Assembly (NCBI RefSeq): GCF_020171345.1
Contig: NZ_JAIUZM010000001.1
Span: 186,001 to 250,000 of the forward strand
Origin: Microbulbifer agarilyticus
GTDB lineage: Bacteria; Pseudomonadota; Gammaproteobacteria; Pseudomonadales; Cellvibrionaceae
DNA length: 64,000 nt
Direction: 5' to 3'
In this document: one piece after another, positions 17,879 to 26,348 of the stretch
Layout of the letters: each line of letters opens with the position of its first letter
How positions within the stretch are numbered: the first letter of the stretch is position 1
Notes under the pieces: model-generated
Told to the model about the DNA's origin: nothing
Seen by the model: the letters and a program-made list of their open reading frames with translations, nothing else
The model's database searches: none
Translations under genes and position numbers: made by a program

Positions 17879-18164
17879 CCTTCCCCCTAAATAACTGTTC
17901 GTCCTAATATCGTATAATTTTTCTACTGGTCTTCGATCGACTTCGAAAGTCATCCACACGATGAAGCCTGCAATAACCGTTGAACTAAGTCCTGCACAGC
18001 CAGGGGAATATACCTCTCTCCCGCAATAAAACTCTCAAGGCCTCAGACAGGGAGTACCTAGGGCGTTCGCCGAAAATTGTCGTCAAATTACGCTACTCAG
18101 CACCCTACCCCCAACGATTGTCGACAAAATGGTACATTTTTGCGACATTACTGAAAAGCTCATT

Positions 18165-18216
18165 AGAAATAGAATTGAGAAATAGCATTGGGAAACGGGA
18201 TTGAGAAATAGGGTCG
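18165..18216. repeat. Four-copy 13-bp tandem repeat
   Basis: Four head-to-tail 13-base units: AGAAATAGAATTG, AGAAATAGCATTG, GGAAACGGGATTG, AGAAATAGGGTCG. The first two differ at a single position and the last two are more diverged. The 13-base period does not preserve a reading frame. It is too short, and has no spacers, for a CRISPR. Confidence 0.85.
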
Positions 18217-18304
18217 GATCAATTTTATGGCTGATTAATCAGCCTCTACACGGCTCGTCCCTGACGAAACATTGACCACATAAAATGCGTCGACCGCAGT
18301 ACTC

Positions 18305-18339
18305 AGGAGGTGTCTATGGGCGTGACAATATTGATTTGA
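18305..18339 (+). other. Consensus Shine-Dalgarno with a seven-codon ORF
   Basis: AGGAGG (18305-18310), five bases, then ATG (18316) encoding only MGVTILI before TGA. A full-consensus site in front of so short a frame suggests either the head of a decayed gene or a leader peptide. Nothing homologous follows in other frames that I can recognise. Confidence 0.4.
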
Positions 18340-18589
18340 TACGACTCAATTGAGCAGTTCGACAGAACCTACTTTGGTTACGGCTTCGATCGAATACTAG
18401 CCTGCTATTCGGACCGAATTGCGCTAGGTGAGCGGGAATAAGTTTCAAAAAAAGTTGGCTGCGACTTGCCGTCGACACAGAGTAGCCACAAAATTGCTCA
18501 AATGTGATGAGAAGGCCACATAGAAAGGATGAGATACAGAACCGCGACCAGCCAAAGTCCTGTATCTGCGAGATATCAGAAAAACTTGA

Positions 18590-19690
18590 TCACACCAAAG
18601 CACTACGGTATTCGAACGAATAGCCCAAGTACTTCGGCCCAAAAATTTCCAACCCTTTCTCACTCAAGAATGCATTGGGTGCGGGAAGAACTACCACTGC
18701 CACTTGCTGGCCTACGCGATAGTTGGGGTTGGTTACCGGCTCACCGGTTTCCATATCCAGCAGACAAATCAGGTCCGGTATGGTGGCGTGCACTTCACCG
18801 TTGCGCCACCCAATCATATTCTCATTCTTGAGCCAAATTGCGTAATCCGAGCCCGCGTAATCCCCTTCCCCGGAAATAGAGATATTGCCAAGCGTGAAAC
18901 CCTCAGCGGTCTTCCAGTCGCACGTGGAGATAGCTCCACGGAACACCACTTCGCCGCCACCTTGCGCCGCAATATTCGCTGCAATGTCGCCGCCGTCTGC
19001 CTTGGTGGCGCGCCAGGTTCTGCCAAGTTCCAGCGCTTTGGTGATGGTGCCGCCGATCAGCGCGCCGCGTAGTTCCTGCATACACAGGGCATGATCGACT
19101 GCAGCAATATCATTGCCGCTCGCCATGGATAGCGCGCGGACAATTTCCTCTGCGCGAAGGTCATCAACCACGTTTTCAATAACCATGCACTCACCAAAGG
19201 CATTGGCAGTCACAATGGGGGCCGCCGGCAGGTCGTTCAGGTAATACGTGGAATGCGTAATTTCCGGGACGGCGCGACCGGCCGGGTCACCATCGACGAT
19301 GTAGCCACCGGTCATGGCGGCAACGTAAAACGCCATTGCCGTGTTTGACCCACCCAGTTCACAGGCTACGGTGCCACTGAACTTGGTTCCCTTGTAAGCC
19401 TCCATACGCTGGTAAGCTGCAAGAATGGGACGCACTTCACCGGTAGGCAAACGCGCGTACTTATCCTCCTCTCCCGCCGGCAGCTCTGAGATAGCACCGA
19501 GCATATAGGGAGTACAAATCATCGCTTCGTCAGGAATTTCCGATGGGTCTGCGAGCACAAACTCCTTGCCCAGCGCCAACGCTTCATCGATGAGTTCAAA
19601 ACCCTCATCCAACTCGCCGCCACCGCCGGTTCCGAGGATCGCACATCCATACAGAATGTCTTGCAGATTCTGTCTTGTCAGTACTCGCAT
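18590..19690 (-). CDS. DUF917 / S-methyl-thiohydantoin desulfurase family protein
   Basis: A 366-residue protein of the DUF917 family (Pfam S-Me-THD), whose members occur in hydantoin, thiohydantoin and nucleobase utilisation clusters. The N-terminal glycine-rich motif GCAILGTGGGGELDEG (about 15-30) and internal CTPYMLGAISELPAGEE, GGYIVDGDPAGRAVPE and GNISISGEGDYAGSDY segments are all present; length is normal. The reaction is inferred from the family only. It lies 77 bases downstream of the TonB-dependent receptor on the same strand, so co-transcription is likely. A diverged, internally deleted second copy lies at 15083-15216 next to an MFS relic. Confidence 0.88.
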   Translation of the reverse strand: MRVLTRQNLQDILYGCAILGTGGGGELDEGFELIDEALALGKEFVLADPSEIPDEAMICTPYMLGAISELPAGEEDKYARLPTGEVRPILAAYQRMEAYKGTKFSGTVACELGGSNTAMAFYVAAMTGGYIVDGDPAGRAVPEITHSTYYLNDLPAAPIVTANAFGECMVIENVVDDLRAEEIVRALSMASGNDIAAVDHALCMQELRGALIGGTITKALELGRTWRATKADGGDIAANIAAQGGGEVVFRGAISTCDWKTAEGFTLGNISISGEGDYAGSDYAIWLKNENMIGWRNGEVHATIPDLICLLDMETGEPVTNPNYRVGQQVAVVVLPAPNAFLSEKGLEIFGPKYLGYSFEYRSALV

Positions 19691-19767
19691 TGTTCAGTCT
19701 CGCACTACAGATACACAAGGTGCCGCCCGGTAACCGAGCGGCGCCCTAATATGGATAAAGTCAAAAA

Positions 19768-21909
19768 TTAAAAGGAATATCCGAATTGCACGCCGTAGTA
19801 GCGGGGGCGCCCCGGCTGTCGGCCATATCCGTAGTCCAATACAAATGCGTCAGAAATGGTCGCTTCATCGGTGACATTTTCCGCAAACAAAGTAATGCGA
19901 CTTTGATCGAAGATGTAACTCGCGCGCACATTCACAATATTAGTAGCACCGCTTTCCAGACTGTTTTCCAGGTCCCAGGCGATGGGTCCATTGCGCAGGT
20001 AGTCCACCCGGAACTCCAGCCCGGAACCACTTTGCAGTGCACGTACATACTCAGCACCAAGATTGATATTGGAGCGGTAGACACCGGGTACGCGATTGCC
20101 TTCGAGATCCGGATTCGCATCGTATTGATCGATTTCCGACTTCACCATACCAACACCACCGTGCAGGCGCAGAGAAGAGTTCACCAGATACTGGAAGTCC
20201 GCCTCAAGGCCCTGAGAAATGGAGCGATCGATGCCCAGGTTTTCTAAGGTAAAGGTCTCGACATTGAACTGCGTATACTGGGTATTTTGCGTATTCACAT
20301 GAAACGCAGCGCCGTTCAGCACGAGTTTCTGATCCAGAAAATCAGACTTGAAGCCAATCTCGAAATTGTCAGAAATTTCCTGATCAAAGACGCGTTCGAC
20401 ATCGGGGTGCGGTTCATTGAAGCCGCCACTGCGGAAGCCGCGGGAAACAGACACATAGGTCAGTAAGTCTCCCGATAAATCGTATGACAGTTGGAATTTT
20501 GGCTGCAGTTCGGAGAAGTCGCGCTTGGCAAAGGTGCCTTCTACATCGCGCCAATCGTAGGATTCCCGTTTATCCATGTCGTAACGCAGCACGGCAGAGA
20601 CCGTCAGTGTATCAGTCAAGTCGTATGCCGCCTGGCCAAAAATTGCCCATGCATCGCTGGTGTTGGAATCTACGATGGAATACAGATATTCGGTGAAAAA
20701 ATCCGGGTCGAGGTTACTACCGATGAATTCATCGTTGGGAATATCGAAGCTATCCCGTGTGCGCACCCCTACACCATCAAAGTCATCCCACAGATGCAGC
20801 GTAGATTCGACTTCTCGCAATTGATAGTAGGCACCGGCTTGCCACTGCACTGCGTGATCAGCAGGCGCGGTGAAACGCAGTTCAGAGGTATAGGCCTTTA
20901 CGCCGTATTGGGTTTCCTGTGCGCCGGCGAACAGCAGGTCAAAGTCACTCGGCATTCCGGTGTAATCCGAGTCGGAAAAAGACAGGTCGTCTACTTCACT
21001 GTAGCCCGCGACAAACAGCAGATCGCCATAGTCTGCAGACCATTCAAACTTGCTAGACAGCTCCAGTAGCTCGCGGTTGCTGCCACCGAGAATATTGGAC
21101 GATTGGCCGGACCAGACGTTGTCTCCGATCGAGTCCGGGGAATCAACCACGCTGTAATAGCCCACCCCGGCCTGATTGTCGGAATAGCGCGCACGCAGGT
21201 CCACTTTGCCCTGATCACTCAGCTGGTAGGAGAGTAGGCCGGATACGGTGGAGACTTTGCTGGCATCCACCATTTGCCCGGTCACTTCGTTTTCAATAAA
21301 CCCCGCACTATCGGAGTGTTTGGCACCCACGCGGTAATACAGTGAGTCTTCGACCAGCGCACCGGACAGAAAGCCCTCGGCATTGACGCTCTCACCATTG
21401 CCTGCGCCGACCACGAATGAGCCTTCGGTTTCATTGGTGGGTTCCCGAGTGACGATGTTGATCGCTCCACCCACTGCGCCCTTACCGTAGAGCGCACCCT
21501 GAGGGCCCTTGATCACTTCGATGCGCTCGACCGCGTGAAGATCCTGGTTAATGAAGTCCATGCTTGGGGCGGTAACCCCATCAACGACGTATGCGAGGGG
21601 CGCATCGCCGACCTGTGGGGTGATCATGCCGCGGATGGAGATGCGAGCAGTGCCTGGACGGTAGTTGTCGTCCATACTCAGGTTTGGCGTCAGTGCCGCA
21701 ACACCTTTCAGATCCCGGATGCCGGCGGACTCAATCTGTGCAGCACTCAGCACGGTGATGGAATCCGGTACTTCCTGCAGGCTTTCGGCACGCTTGCGCG
21801 CGGTAACCTGAACTTCCTCAATGGTGTAGTCCGCGTAGCTCTCGGCCGCGATGGCCGCCCCGAGAATGGTCAAGCTGAACATCCGCAGCCATTTTTTGCC
21901 TTCTGGCAT
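19768..21909 (-). CDS. TonB-dependent outer-membrane receptor
   Basis: A 713-residue receptor: signal peptide (about 1-26), a TonB-box-like EEVQVTARKR near 31-40, a plug domain (VPDSITVLSAAQIESAGIRDLKGVAALTPNLS, then ERIEVIKGPQGALYGKGAVGGAINIVTREP) and a 22-strand type barrel ending in FGYSF. No N-terminal FecA-like signalling extension, so no ECF-sigma cross-talk is predicted. A clear AAGGAG site precedes the ATG. It is divergent from the NCS1 permease gene and upstream of DUF917, suggesting it imports the substrate of that enzyme. The plug resembles the large class of marine receptors for non-siderophore nutrients, but substrate is not readable. Confidence 0.93.
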   Translation of the reverse strand: MPEGKKWLRMFSLTILGAAIAAESYADYTIEEVQVTARKRAESLQEVPDSITVLSAAQIESAGIRDLKGVAALTPNLSMDDNYRPGTARISIRGMITPQVGDAPLAYVVDGVTAPSMDFINQDLHAVERIEVIKGPQGALYGKGAVGGAINIVTREPTNETEGSFVVGAGNGESVNAEGFLSGALVEDSLYYRVGAKHSDSAGFIENEVTGQMVDASKVSTVSGLLSYQLSDQGKVDLRARYSDNQAGVGYYSVVDSPDSIGDNVWSGQSSNILGGSNRELLELSSKFEWSADYGDLLFVAGYSEVDDLSFSDSDYTGMPSDFDLLFAGAQETQYGVKAYTSELRFTAPADHAVQWQAGAYYQLREVESTLHLWDDFDGVGVRTRDSFDIPNDEFIGSNLDPDFFTEYLYSIVDSNTSDAWAIFGQAAYDLTDTLTVSAVLRYDMDKRESYDWRDVEGTFAKRDFSELQPKFQLSYDLSGDLLTYVSVSRGFRSGGFNEPHPDVERVFDQEISDNFEIGFKSDFLDQKLVLNGAAFHVNTQNTQYTQFNVETFTLENLGIDRSISQGLEADFQYLVNSSLRLHGGVGMVKSEIDQYDANPDLEGNRVPGVYRSNINLGAEYVRALQSGSGLEFRVDYLRNGPIAWDLENSLESGATNIVNVRASYIFDQSRITLFAENVTDEATISDAFVLDYGYGRQPGRPRYYGVQFGYSF

Positions 21910-22194
21910 CTTCCGCTCCTTAATCGTTATTCGAAATCTAGCGACGGAGAGCGTGTACCAGCTGCCCCCGAACCCTGCTCAAAAAATTACCATGCAGGGC
22001 GGGAAACCTTTGCGCGACGGAGCCGCCCGAGACGAAACTTTATGAACATCTACCCGCTCTCGGGGAAACATTGTTTCCGGGCATTGGAGGTATAGTTAGC
22101 TCTGAATGATAAGAACGGCCAAGTGCCACCCCGGGCCAACACTCATCAGGCTATACCGCCAGATGAGCAAGCTGGGCGAACAGGTAGTCGACGT
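21910..22194. promoter_or_regulatory. Divergent promoter region, receptor / NCS1 permease, with a palindromic site
   Basis: A 285-base gap between divergent genes, which must hold both promoters. It contains the interrupted palindrome GGAAACA-T-TGTTTCC (22064-22078), with the context extending it by two further G/C pairs. This is a candidate operator for the Lrp/AsnC regulator encoded at 23511-24029, although it does not match the E. coli Lrp consensus. Confidence 0.45.
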
Positions 22195-23514
22195 ATGCAC
22201 AATCAACCCAACACCGATCTGGAGCAATTGCTGCAGGATTACGCGACCGAACCGGTTCCTGCGCATATCAGCGTCAGTGGGGGCAAGATCTCCGAGGTGA
22301 ACTCTGCGCTCGCCTTCTCCCTGCCCGGTGTAATGACCGGGGTTGTGGTGGTGGCAGAGGCGGGTATGGCGACCGCACTGTGGGCATTCTTGCTGGGCGG
22401 CCTTGCGCTGTCTCTGGTGGGCTTCGCCACGGGAATTGTCGGCGTTCGCAAACGAGTTAGCTCCTATATGCTGATCAAAGATTCGTTCGGCAGCCGCGGG
22501 GCAAATATCGTAAATTTATGTATTGCCCTGTCCATGTTTGGCTGGTTCGGGGTGAACATCGTGCTGTTCAGCTCCGCCATGGAATACCTGCTGGCAGACA
22601 TTAGCGATATCAGCCTGCCCCATTGGCTGGCCCCGGTATGCGGGGGCGCGCTGATGACCGCATCGGCCATCTTCGGTTTCAAGTCGATTCAGAAACTCGC
22701 CGCCATCATTGTGCCCATACAGCTGCTGGTGCTGTGTGTGTTGCTTTACAAGCTGGTGGATCAAGCAAATTTTGCGGACATCCTCTCCGCCAGCGGTAAA
22801 GCCAATATGGGACTCGGCGAAGCAGTTTCCGCAGTAGTGGGCAGTTTTATCGTGTCCGCACTGGTGATGCCGGACCTAACCCGTTACGGCAGGTCCACCA
22901 AGGATGCTGCGATCGCTTCCTTCCTGCCATTTTTGGGCAGTGCCACACTGGTGTACTGCATCAGTGCAGCGGCTGCGGTGTGGTTATCGGAGACCGACGT
23001 GCTCGCCATGCTACAGGCAGCCGGCCTTGGCATTTTGGCACTGGTATTTGTGATCTTTTCCAGCACGATTACCAATGCGGTAAATTTGTATGGCTGTGGG
23101 CTGAGTATTGCTGCGATTGTGTCCCGCTTTAAAGAGTGGCAGATCGTGATCTTTTCCGGCATTGCCGGAACCGCCGTCGCCTTTGCGGGGATTTCCGATC
23201 ACTTTATCGATTTTATTTTTTCGCTCGGGATCATCTTTATGCCGGTCGGCGCGATCTATACCGCACACTATATTCTGGAAATGAAAAGTGAACGATTAGT
23301 TGGAGCAAAAGGATCGCAAATTGAGGGGCCGACCAGGTTCTCTTGGCCGGCGATGCTGGCATGGTTAGCCGGTATGGGTGTGGCGTTTCTCACCAGCCAG
23401 AAAAAGGTGTTACTTACACAGATCCCCGCATTCGATGCACTCATTGCATCAGCACTGACTTATGTCGTACTGATAAAACTCGGTGAGGTAACGAAGAGGA
23501 GACGCCGGCGCTAA
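22195..23514 (+). CDS. NCS1-family cytosine permease-like transporter (CodB type)
   Basis: A 439-residue, 12-TM nucleobase:cation symporter-1. CodB-type landmarks are the glycine-rich first helices (ALAFSLPGVMTGVVVVAEAG), SYMLIKDSFGSRGANIVNL, SMFGWFGVNIVLFSSAM, VVGSFIVSALVMPDLTRYGR (compare the DFVRFGR segment of CodB) and TITNAVNLYGCGLSIA. Family substrates are cytosine, allantoin, hydantoins and related ureides. I start at ATG 22195, where the N-terminus resembles CodB; the frame stays open another 24 codons upstream with no better site. Its TAA overlaps the TAG of the convergent Lrp gene by one shared dinucleotide. NCS1 genes often accompany DUF917 genes. Confidence 0.88.
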   Translation: MHNQPNTDLEQLLQDYATEPVPAHISVSGGKISEVNSALAFSLPGVMTGVVVVAEAGMATALWAFLLGGLALSLVGFATGIVGVRKRVSSYMLIKDSFGSRGANIVNLCIALSMFGWFGVNIVLFSSAMEYLLADISDISLPHWLAPVCGGALMTASAIFGFKSIQKLAAIIVPIQLLVLCVLLYKLVDQANFADILSASGKANMGLGEAVSAVVGSFIVSALVMPDLTRYGRSTKDAAIASFLPFLGSATLVYCISAAAAVWLSETDVLAMLQAAGLGILALVFVIFSSTITNAVNLYGCGLSIAAIVSRFKEWQIVIFSGIAGTAVAFAGISDHFIDFIFSLGIIFMPVGAIYTAHYILEMKSERLVGAKGSQIEGPTRFSWPAMLAWLAGMGVAFLTSQKKVLLTQIPAFDALIASALTYVVLIKLGEVTKRRRRR

Positions 23515-24029
23515 CTACTGCGCTCGTCCATATCGTTTAACCACTCCAGTTCGCCGAGGGGGTAGGACTGAAATGGCTTGGGTGTGGACAGGACGAAGTT
23601 ACTGGTAATCCTGGAGATGCCCAGGTCCTGTTCTAGCAGGCGATTGCTGATCTCGTTGTACTCTTCGAGATCGCGGCAAATAAAGTGTACGAGATAGTGA
23701 TACTCGCCACTGGTTTTAAAACACTCTACCGCCTGTGGGAGCTTGCGAATAGCGGCTTCAATATTCACTTCCGCCGCGCGCCCGCGGTTGTCGCCGATAG
23801 CCAACTGCGCCATGGCCATCACACTGGTACAGACGCGGTTAAGATCCAGCTCAACGGTGTAGTGCCGGATATACCCCTGCTCTTCCAGCTTTTTGGTGCG
23901 CTTCAGGCAAGCGCTCGGTGACAGATTGACCTTTTCCGCCAGATCCCGGTTACTGATGCGCGCATTTTTCTGGAGCTCCTGAATGATCCGTTTGCTCACG
24001 CGATCAAACTTGAAATCCGACTTATCCAT
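23511..24029 (-). CDS. Lrp/AsnC family transcriptional regulator
   Basis: A 172-residue regulator. N-terminal helix-turn-helix: LQKNARISNRDLAEKVNLSPSACLKRTKKLEEQGYI (about 18-53). C-terminal RAM/AsnC ligand-binding domain: VMAMAQLAIGD, then ECFKTSGEYHYLVHFICRDLEEYNE with the usual G-(D/E)-Y motif. Such proteins form octamers and sense amino acids or small nitrogenous ligands. Convergent with the NCS1 permease (4-base overlap), it is the natural candidate to control the permease/receptor divergon. Nothing in sequence fixes the ligand. Confidence 0.93.
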   Translation of the reverse strand: MDKSDFKFDRVSKRIIQELQKNARISNRDLAEKVNLSPSACLKRTKKLEEQGYIRHYTVELDLNRVCTSVMAMAQLAIGDNRGRAAEVNIEAAIRKLPQAVECFKTSGEYHYLVHFICRDLEEYNEISNRLLEQDLGISRITSNFVLSTPKPFQSYPLGELEWLNDMDERSS

Positions 24030-24058
24030 GTATCCGCACTCGCGATCGGGGGACTGGC

Positions 24059-24088
24059 AGCAGCGGGCTTATTCCCTCACCCGCTGCT
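24059..24088 (-). terminator. Terminator-like hairpin downstream of lipA
   Basis: A perfect 9-bp stem (AGCAGCGGG/CCCGCTGCT, 12-base loop) ten bases beyond the lipA stop. There is no U-tract on the minus strand, so it may stabilise the 3' end instead of terminating on its own. Confidence 0.45.
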
Positions 24089-24097
24089 AACGTAGCG

Positions 24098-25165
24098 CTA
24101 CTTAACTTCTTCGCCGTGGGCCTGCTTGTCGGCGTGGTAAGAAGAACGCACCATCGGTCCACAAGCGGCGTGCTTGAAGCCGATTTTTTCCGCATACACG
24201 CGGTACTCTTCGAACTCGTCCGGGTGCACGTAACGCTGCACCGGCAAATGCTCCTTGCTCGGCTGCAGGTACTGACCAACGGTCAGCATGTCGATATCGT
24301 GGGCACGCATGTCGTCCAGCACTTCAAAAATTTCTTCCTTGGTTTCGCCCAGGCCCACCATCAGACCGGACTTGGTCAGGACGTCCGGGCGACGCTTTTT
24401 GTATTCCTGCAGCAATTTCAGCGACCACTTGTAGTTGGCCCCCGGGCGGGATTCGCGGTACAGGCGCGGCACGGTTTCCAGGTTGTGATTGAACACATCC
24501 GGTGCCTCGGCTTCCAGGATATCCAGTGCCACGTCCATACGGCCGCGGAAGTCCGGAGTGAGGATTTCCACCTGCAGGTTGGGCGACAGTTCGCGGGACT
24601 GCTTGATGCACTCGGCAAAGTGTTCGGCACCACCGTCGCGCAGGTCGTCGCGGTCTACGGAGGTGATTACCACGTAGCGCAGGCTCATGGCCGCAATAGC
24701 TTCTGCGAGTTGCTGCGGCTCGTTCGGGTCCAGCGGATTCGGCTTGCCGTGGCCCACATCGCAGAAGGGGCAGCGACGAGTGCAGATTTCACCCATGATC
24801 ATAAAGGTGGCGGTACCACCACTGAAGCATTCGCCCAGGTTGGGGCAACTGGCTTCTTCACACACGGTGGCCAGTTTCTGCGAACGCAGGATGCTCTTGA
24901 TGCGCTCCACTTCCTTAGAGGCCTTTACCGAAGGCACCTTGACGCGAATCCAGTCTGGCTTGCGCAGGGTCTGATCGCTGGCGATTACCTTCACCGGGAT
25001 ACGCTCAACCTTTTCCCCATCGCGCAGCTTTTCGCCCTGCTGTAAACGACGGGTGCGTTTTACCGGTACGAGATCCGGTTTGCCGGTCTCGGTTGGATTT
25101 AGCTCAGCGGGAGCTACTTCAGTCGCCTTCACTTCAGACTGGTCGGCGTCAAATCGTTCAGACAT
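24098..25165 (-). CDS. lipA: Lipoyl synthase LipA
   Basis: A 355-residue radical-SAM enzyme that inserts two sulfurs into protein-bound octanoyl chains to make lipoate. The auxiliary cluster motif [12 protein letters not shown] (C-X4-C-X5-C) and the SAM cluster [10 protein letters not shown] (C-X3-C-X2-C) lie near residues 100-140. The C-terminal SSYHADKQA supplies the conserved Arg-Ser-Ser motif (MVRSSYHA), whose Ser ligates the auxiliary cluster. The N-terminus carries a roughly 60-residue basic extension before the catalytic core. It overlaps lipB by 8 bases, as in the ybeD-lipB-lipA operon order. Confidence 0.98.
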   Translation of the reverse strand: MSERFDADQSEVKATEVAPAELNPTETGKPDLVPVKRTRRLQQGEKLRDGEKVERIPVKVIASDQTLRKPDWIRVKVPSVKASKEVERIKSILRSQKLATVCEEASCPNLGECFSGGTATFMIMGEICTRRCPFCDVGHGKPNPLDPNEPQQLAEAIAAMSLRYVVITSVDRDDLRDGGAEHFAECIKQSRELSPNLQVEILTPDFRGRMDVALDILEAEAPDVFNHNLETVPRLYRESRPGANYKWSLKLLQEYKKRRPDVLTKSGLMVGLGETKEEIFEVLDDMRAHDIDMLTVGQYLQPSKEHLPVQRYVHPDEFEEYRVYAEKIGFKHAACGPMVRSSYHADKQAHGEEVK

Positions 25166-25883
25166 TACTTGTTCCTGGTTCAGCAGCCTGCACCTGTGCA
25201 GCTACCTCAAATACGTTTTCATCCAGCGGGGTCCAGCTGGCTTCCGGCAGCCCCAGCTTCTGCTGCAGCGCTGCGACAAATTTTTCCGCTACATCCTGCC
25301 ACGCAGGCGTGGGCTGGATCACTTCGGCCATCTGCACCATTTGCATACCGGCGTAACCGCACGGATTGATCCGCAGGAAGGGGCCGAGATCCATATCGAT
25401 ATTGATGGCAATACCGTGGAAACTGCAGCCGCGGCGCACGCGCAGGCCTATGGAGGCAATCTTGTTGCCCGCACGCGGGCCTTCGGTCAGGTAGACACCT
25501 GGTGCATCCGCACGGGGCGCGGCACTGATGCCGTATTGCGCCAACATGACCACGGTCGCTTCTTCCAGTGCGGTCACCAGGTCACGCACGCCAATTTTGC
25601 TGCGACGCAAATCCAGCAGCGGATACACCACCAGCTGGCCAGGGCCGTGATAGGTCACCTGGCCGCCGCGATCCACCTGCACCACCGGTATGTCACCGGT
25701 ATTAAGCAGGTGCTCGGCCTTACCAGCCTGCCCCTGGGTAAATACGGGAGGGTGTTCTACGCACCAGATCTGGTCCGCGGCATCGTTGCCGCGCGTATCG
25801 GTGTAGTGAGCCATGGCGCGCCATACGGTCTCGTAATCGCGCCGGCCCAGGTTGCAGATGACCGGTTCCGAACCCGCCATCAC
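25158..25883 (-). CDS. lipB: Octanoyl-[ACP]:protein N-octanoyltransferase LipB
   Basis: A 241-residue enzyme that moves octanoyl from ACP to lipoyl domains, supplying the substrate of LipA. Family motifs are complete: [21 protein letters not shown], the catalytic Lys in [27 protein letters not shown] and the catalytic Cys in [10 protein letters not shown]. It overlaps ybeD (ATGA, 4 bases) upstream and lipA (8 bases) downstream, indicating tight translational coupling. Confidence 0.97.
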   Translation of the reverse strand: MMAGSEPVICNLGRRDYETVWRAMAHYTDTRGNDAADQIWCVEHPPVFTQGQAGKAEHLLNTGDIPVVQVDRGGQVTYHGPGQLVVYPLLDLRRSKIGVRDLVTALEEATVVMLAQYGISAAPRADAPGVYLTEGPRAGNKIASIGLRVRRGCSFHGIAINIDMDLGPFLRINPCGYAGMQMVQMAEVIQPTPAWQDVAEKFVAALQQKLGLPEASWTPLDENVFEVAAQVQAAEPGTSNV

Positions 25884-26161
25884 AGCACCATATGCACGCC
25901 CGGGTGGGCCTTCAATTCTTCGAACAGCGCCTTCAGTTGTGGCTCGCCGGTGGCGAGGATGTAGAAGGTCACCGAGTTGAATTTCCCATTGCGGCTGGGC
26001 TTGTGCTTCAACTTGCTTTCATCGAAGCCCGGCGCATGCCGGCGCATCACATCCATTACAAAATCGTGCACCTGATCATCGGCGTCTCGCACCACTTTGA
26101 CCATATAGTCTTCACACGGGAATTCGATTTTGGGAGGCTGCTGCTCTGAATCCTGGGTCAT
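25880..26161 (-). CDS. ybeD: YbeD/DUF493 family protein
   Basis: A 93-residue alpha/beta protein of the DUF493 family ([14 protein letters not shown], then [30 protein letters not shown] at the C-terminus). The fold is known to resemble regulatory ACT-like domains, but its role is unassigned. I chose the ATG at 26161 because the family starts here; the frame is open for another 95 codons upstream with unlike composition. It is the first gene of ybeD-lipB-lipA, directly after the dacA terminator. Confidence 0.93.
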   Translation of the reverse strand: MTQDSEQQPPKIEFPCEDYMVKVVRDADDQVHDFVMDVMRRHAPGFDESKLKHKPSRNGKFNSVTFYILATGEPQLKALFEELKAHPGVHMVL

Positions 26162-26306
26162 ACCACGCTCACATGGCCGCAGGTCAGATGGTGGATTTGC
26201 CGGTATCTGCCCGGCGAGGATTGCGGCCGGGCGGGAATTATACAGTGCCGATGGAGCACTGGACAGGGAGGAAAGATTGCAGACGAAACTGCTTTGGGAG
26301 GGAGGT

Positions 26307-26336
26307 AAAACAGCCCGGCGAGCGAATTCGCCGGGC
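26307..26336 (-). terminator. Rho-independent terminator of dacA
   Basis: On the minus strand, a 9-bp stem GCCCGGCGA/TCGCCGGGC with a 6-base loop is followed by TGTTTT, starting 12 bases after the dacA stop. It separates dacA from ybeD. Confidence 0.85.
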
Positions 26337-26348
26337 CATATCAGGATT

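Larger units (their letters stand above)
17879..18589. other. Long non-coding gap (about 710 bases) between metalloprotease and DUF917 genes
   Basis: No convincing gene in any frame. It should contain the metalloprotease promoter at its left end. It also holds the 13-bp tandem repeat (18165-18216) and an orphan ribosome-binding site with a seven-codon ORF (18305-18339). Base composition is AT-rich like the metalloprotease gene. No tRNA, transposase fragment or recognisable relic of a neighbouring gene was found. Confidence 0.6.

Noticed and set aside
17879..17959. Metalloprotease start at the upstream ATG 17959
   Set aside because: It would place 27 polar residues ahead of a clear lipoprotein signal, and the internal ATG has the strong AGGGGG site.
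18165..18216. Possible CRISPR array
   Set aside because: Units are contiguous 13-mers without spacers, and no cas gene is near.
24116..25045. Plus-strand open frame of 309 codons opposite lipA
   Set aside because: Shadow of lipA; lipA has complete radical-SAM motifs and the mirror frame shows no family features.
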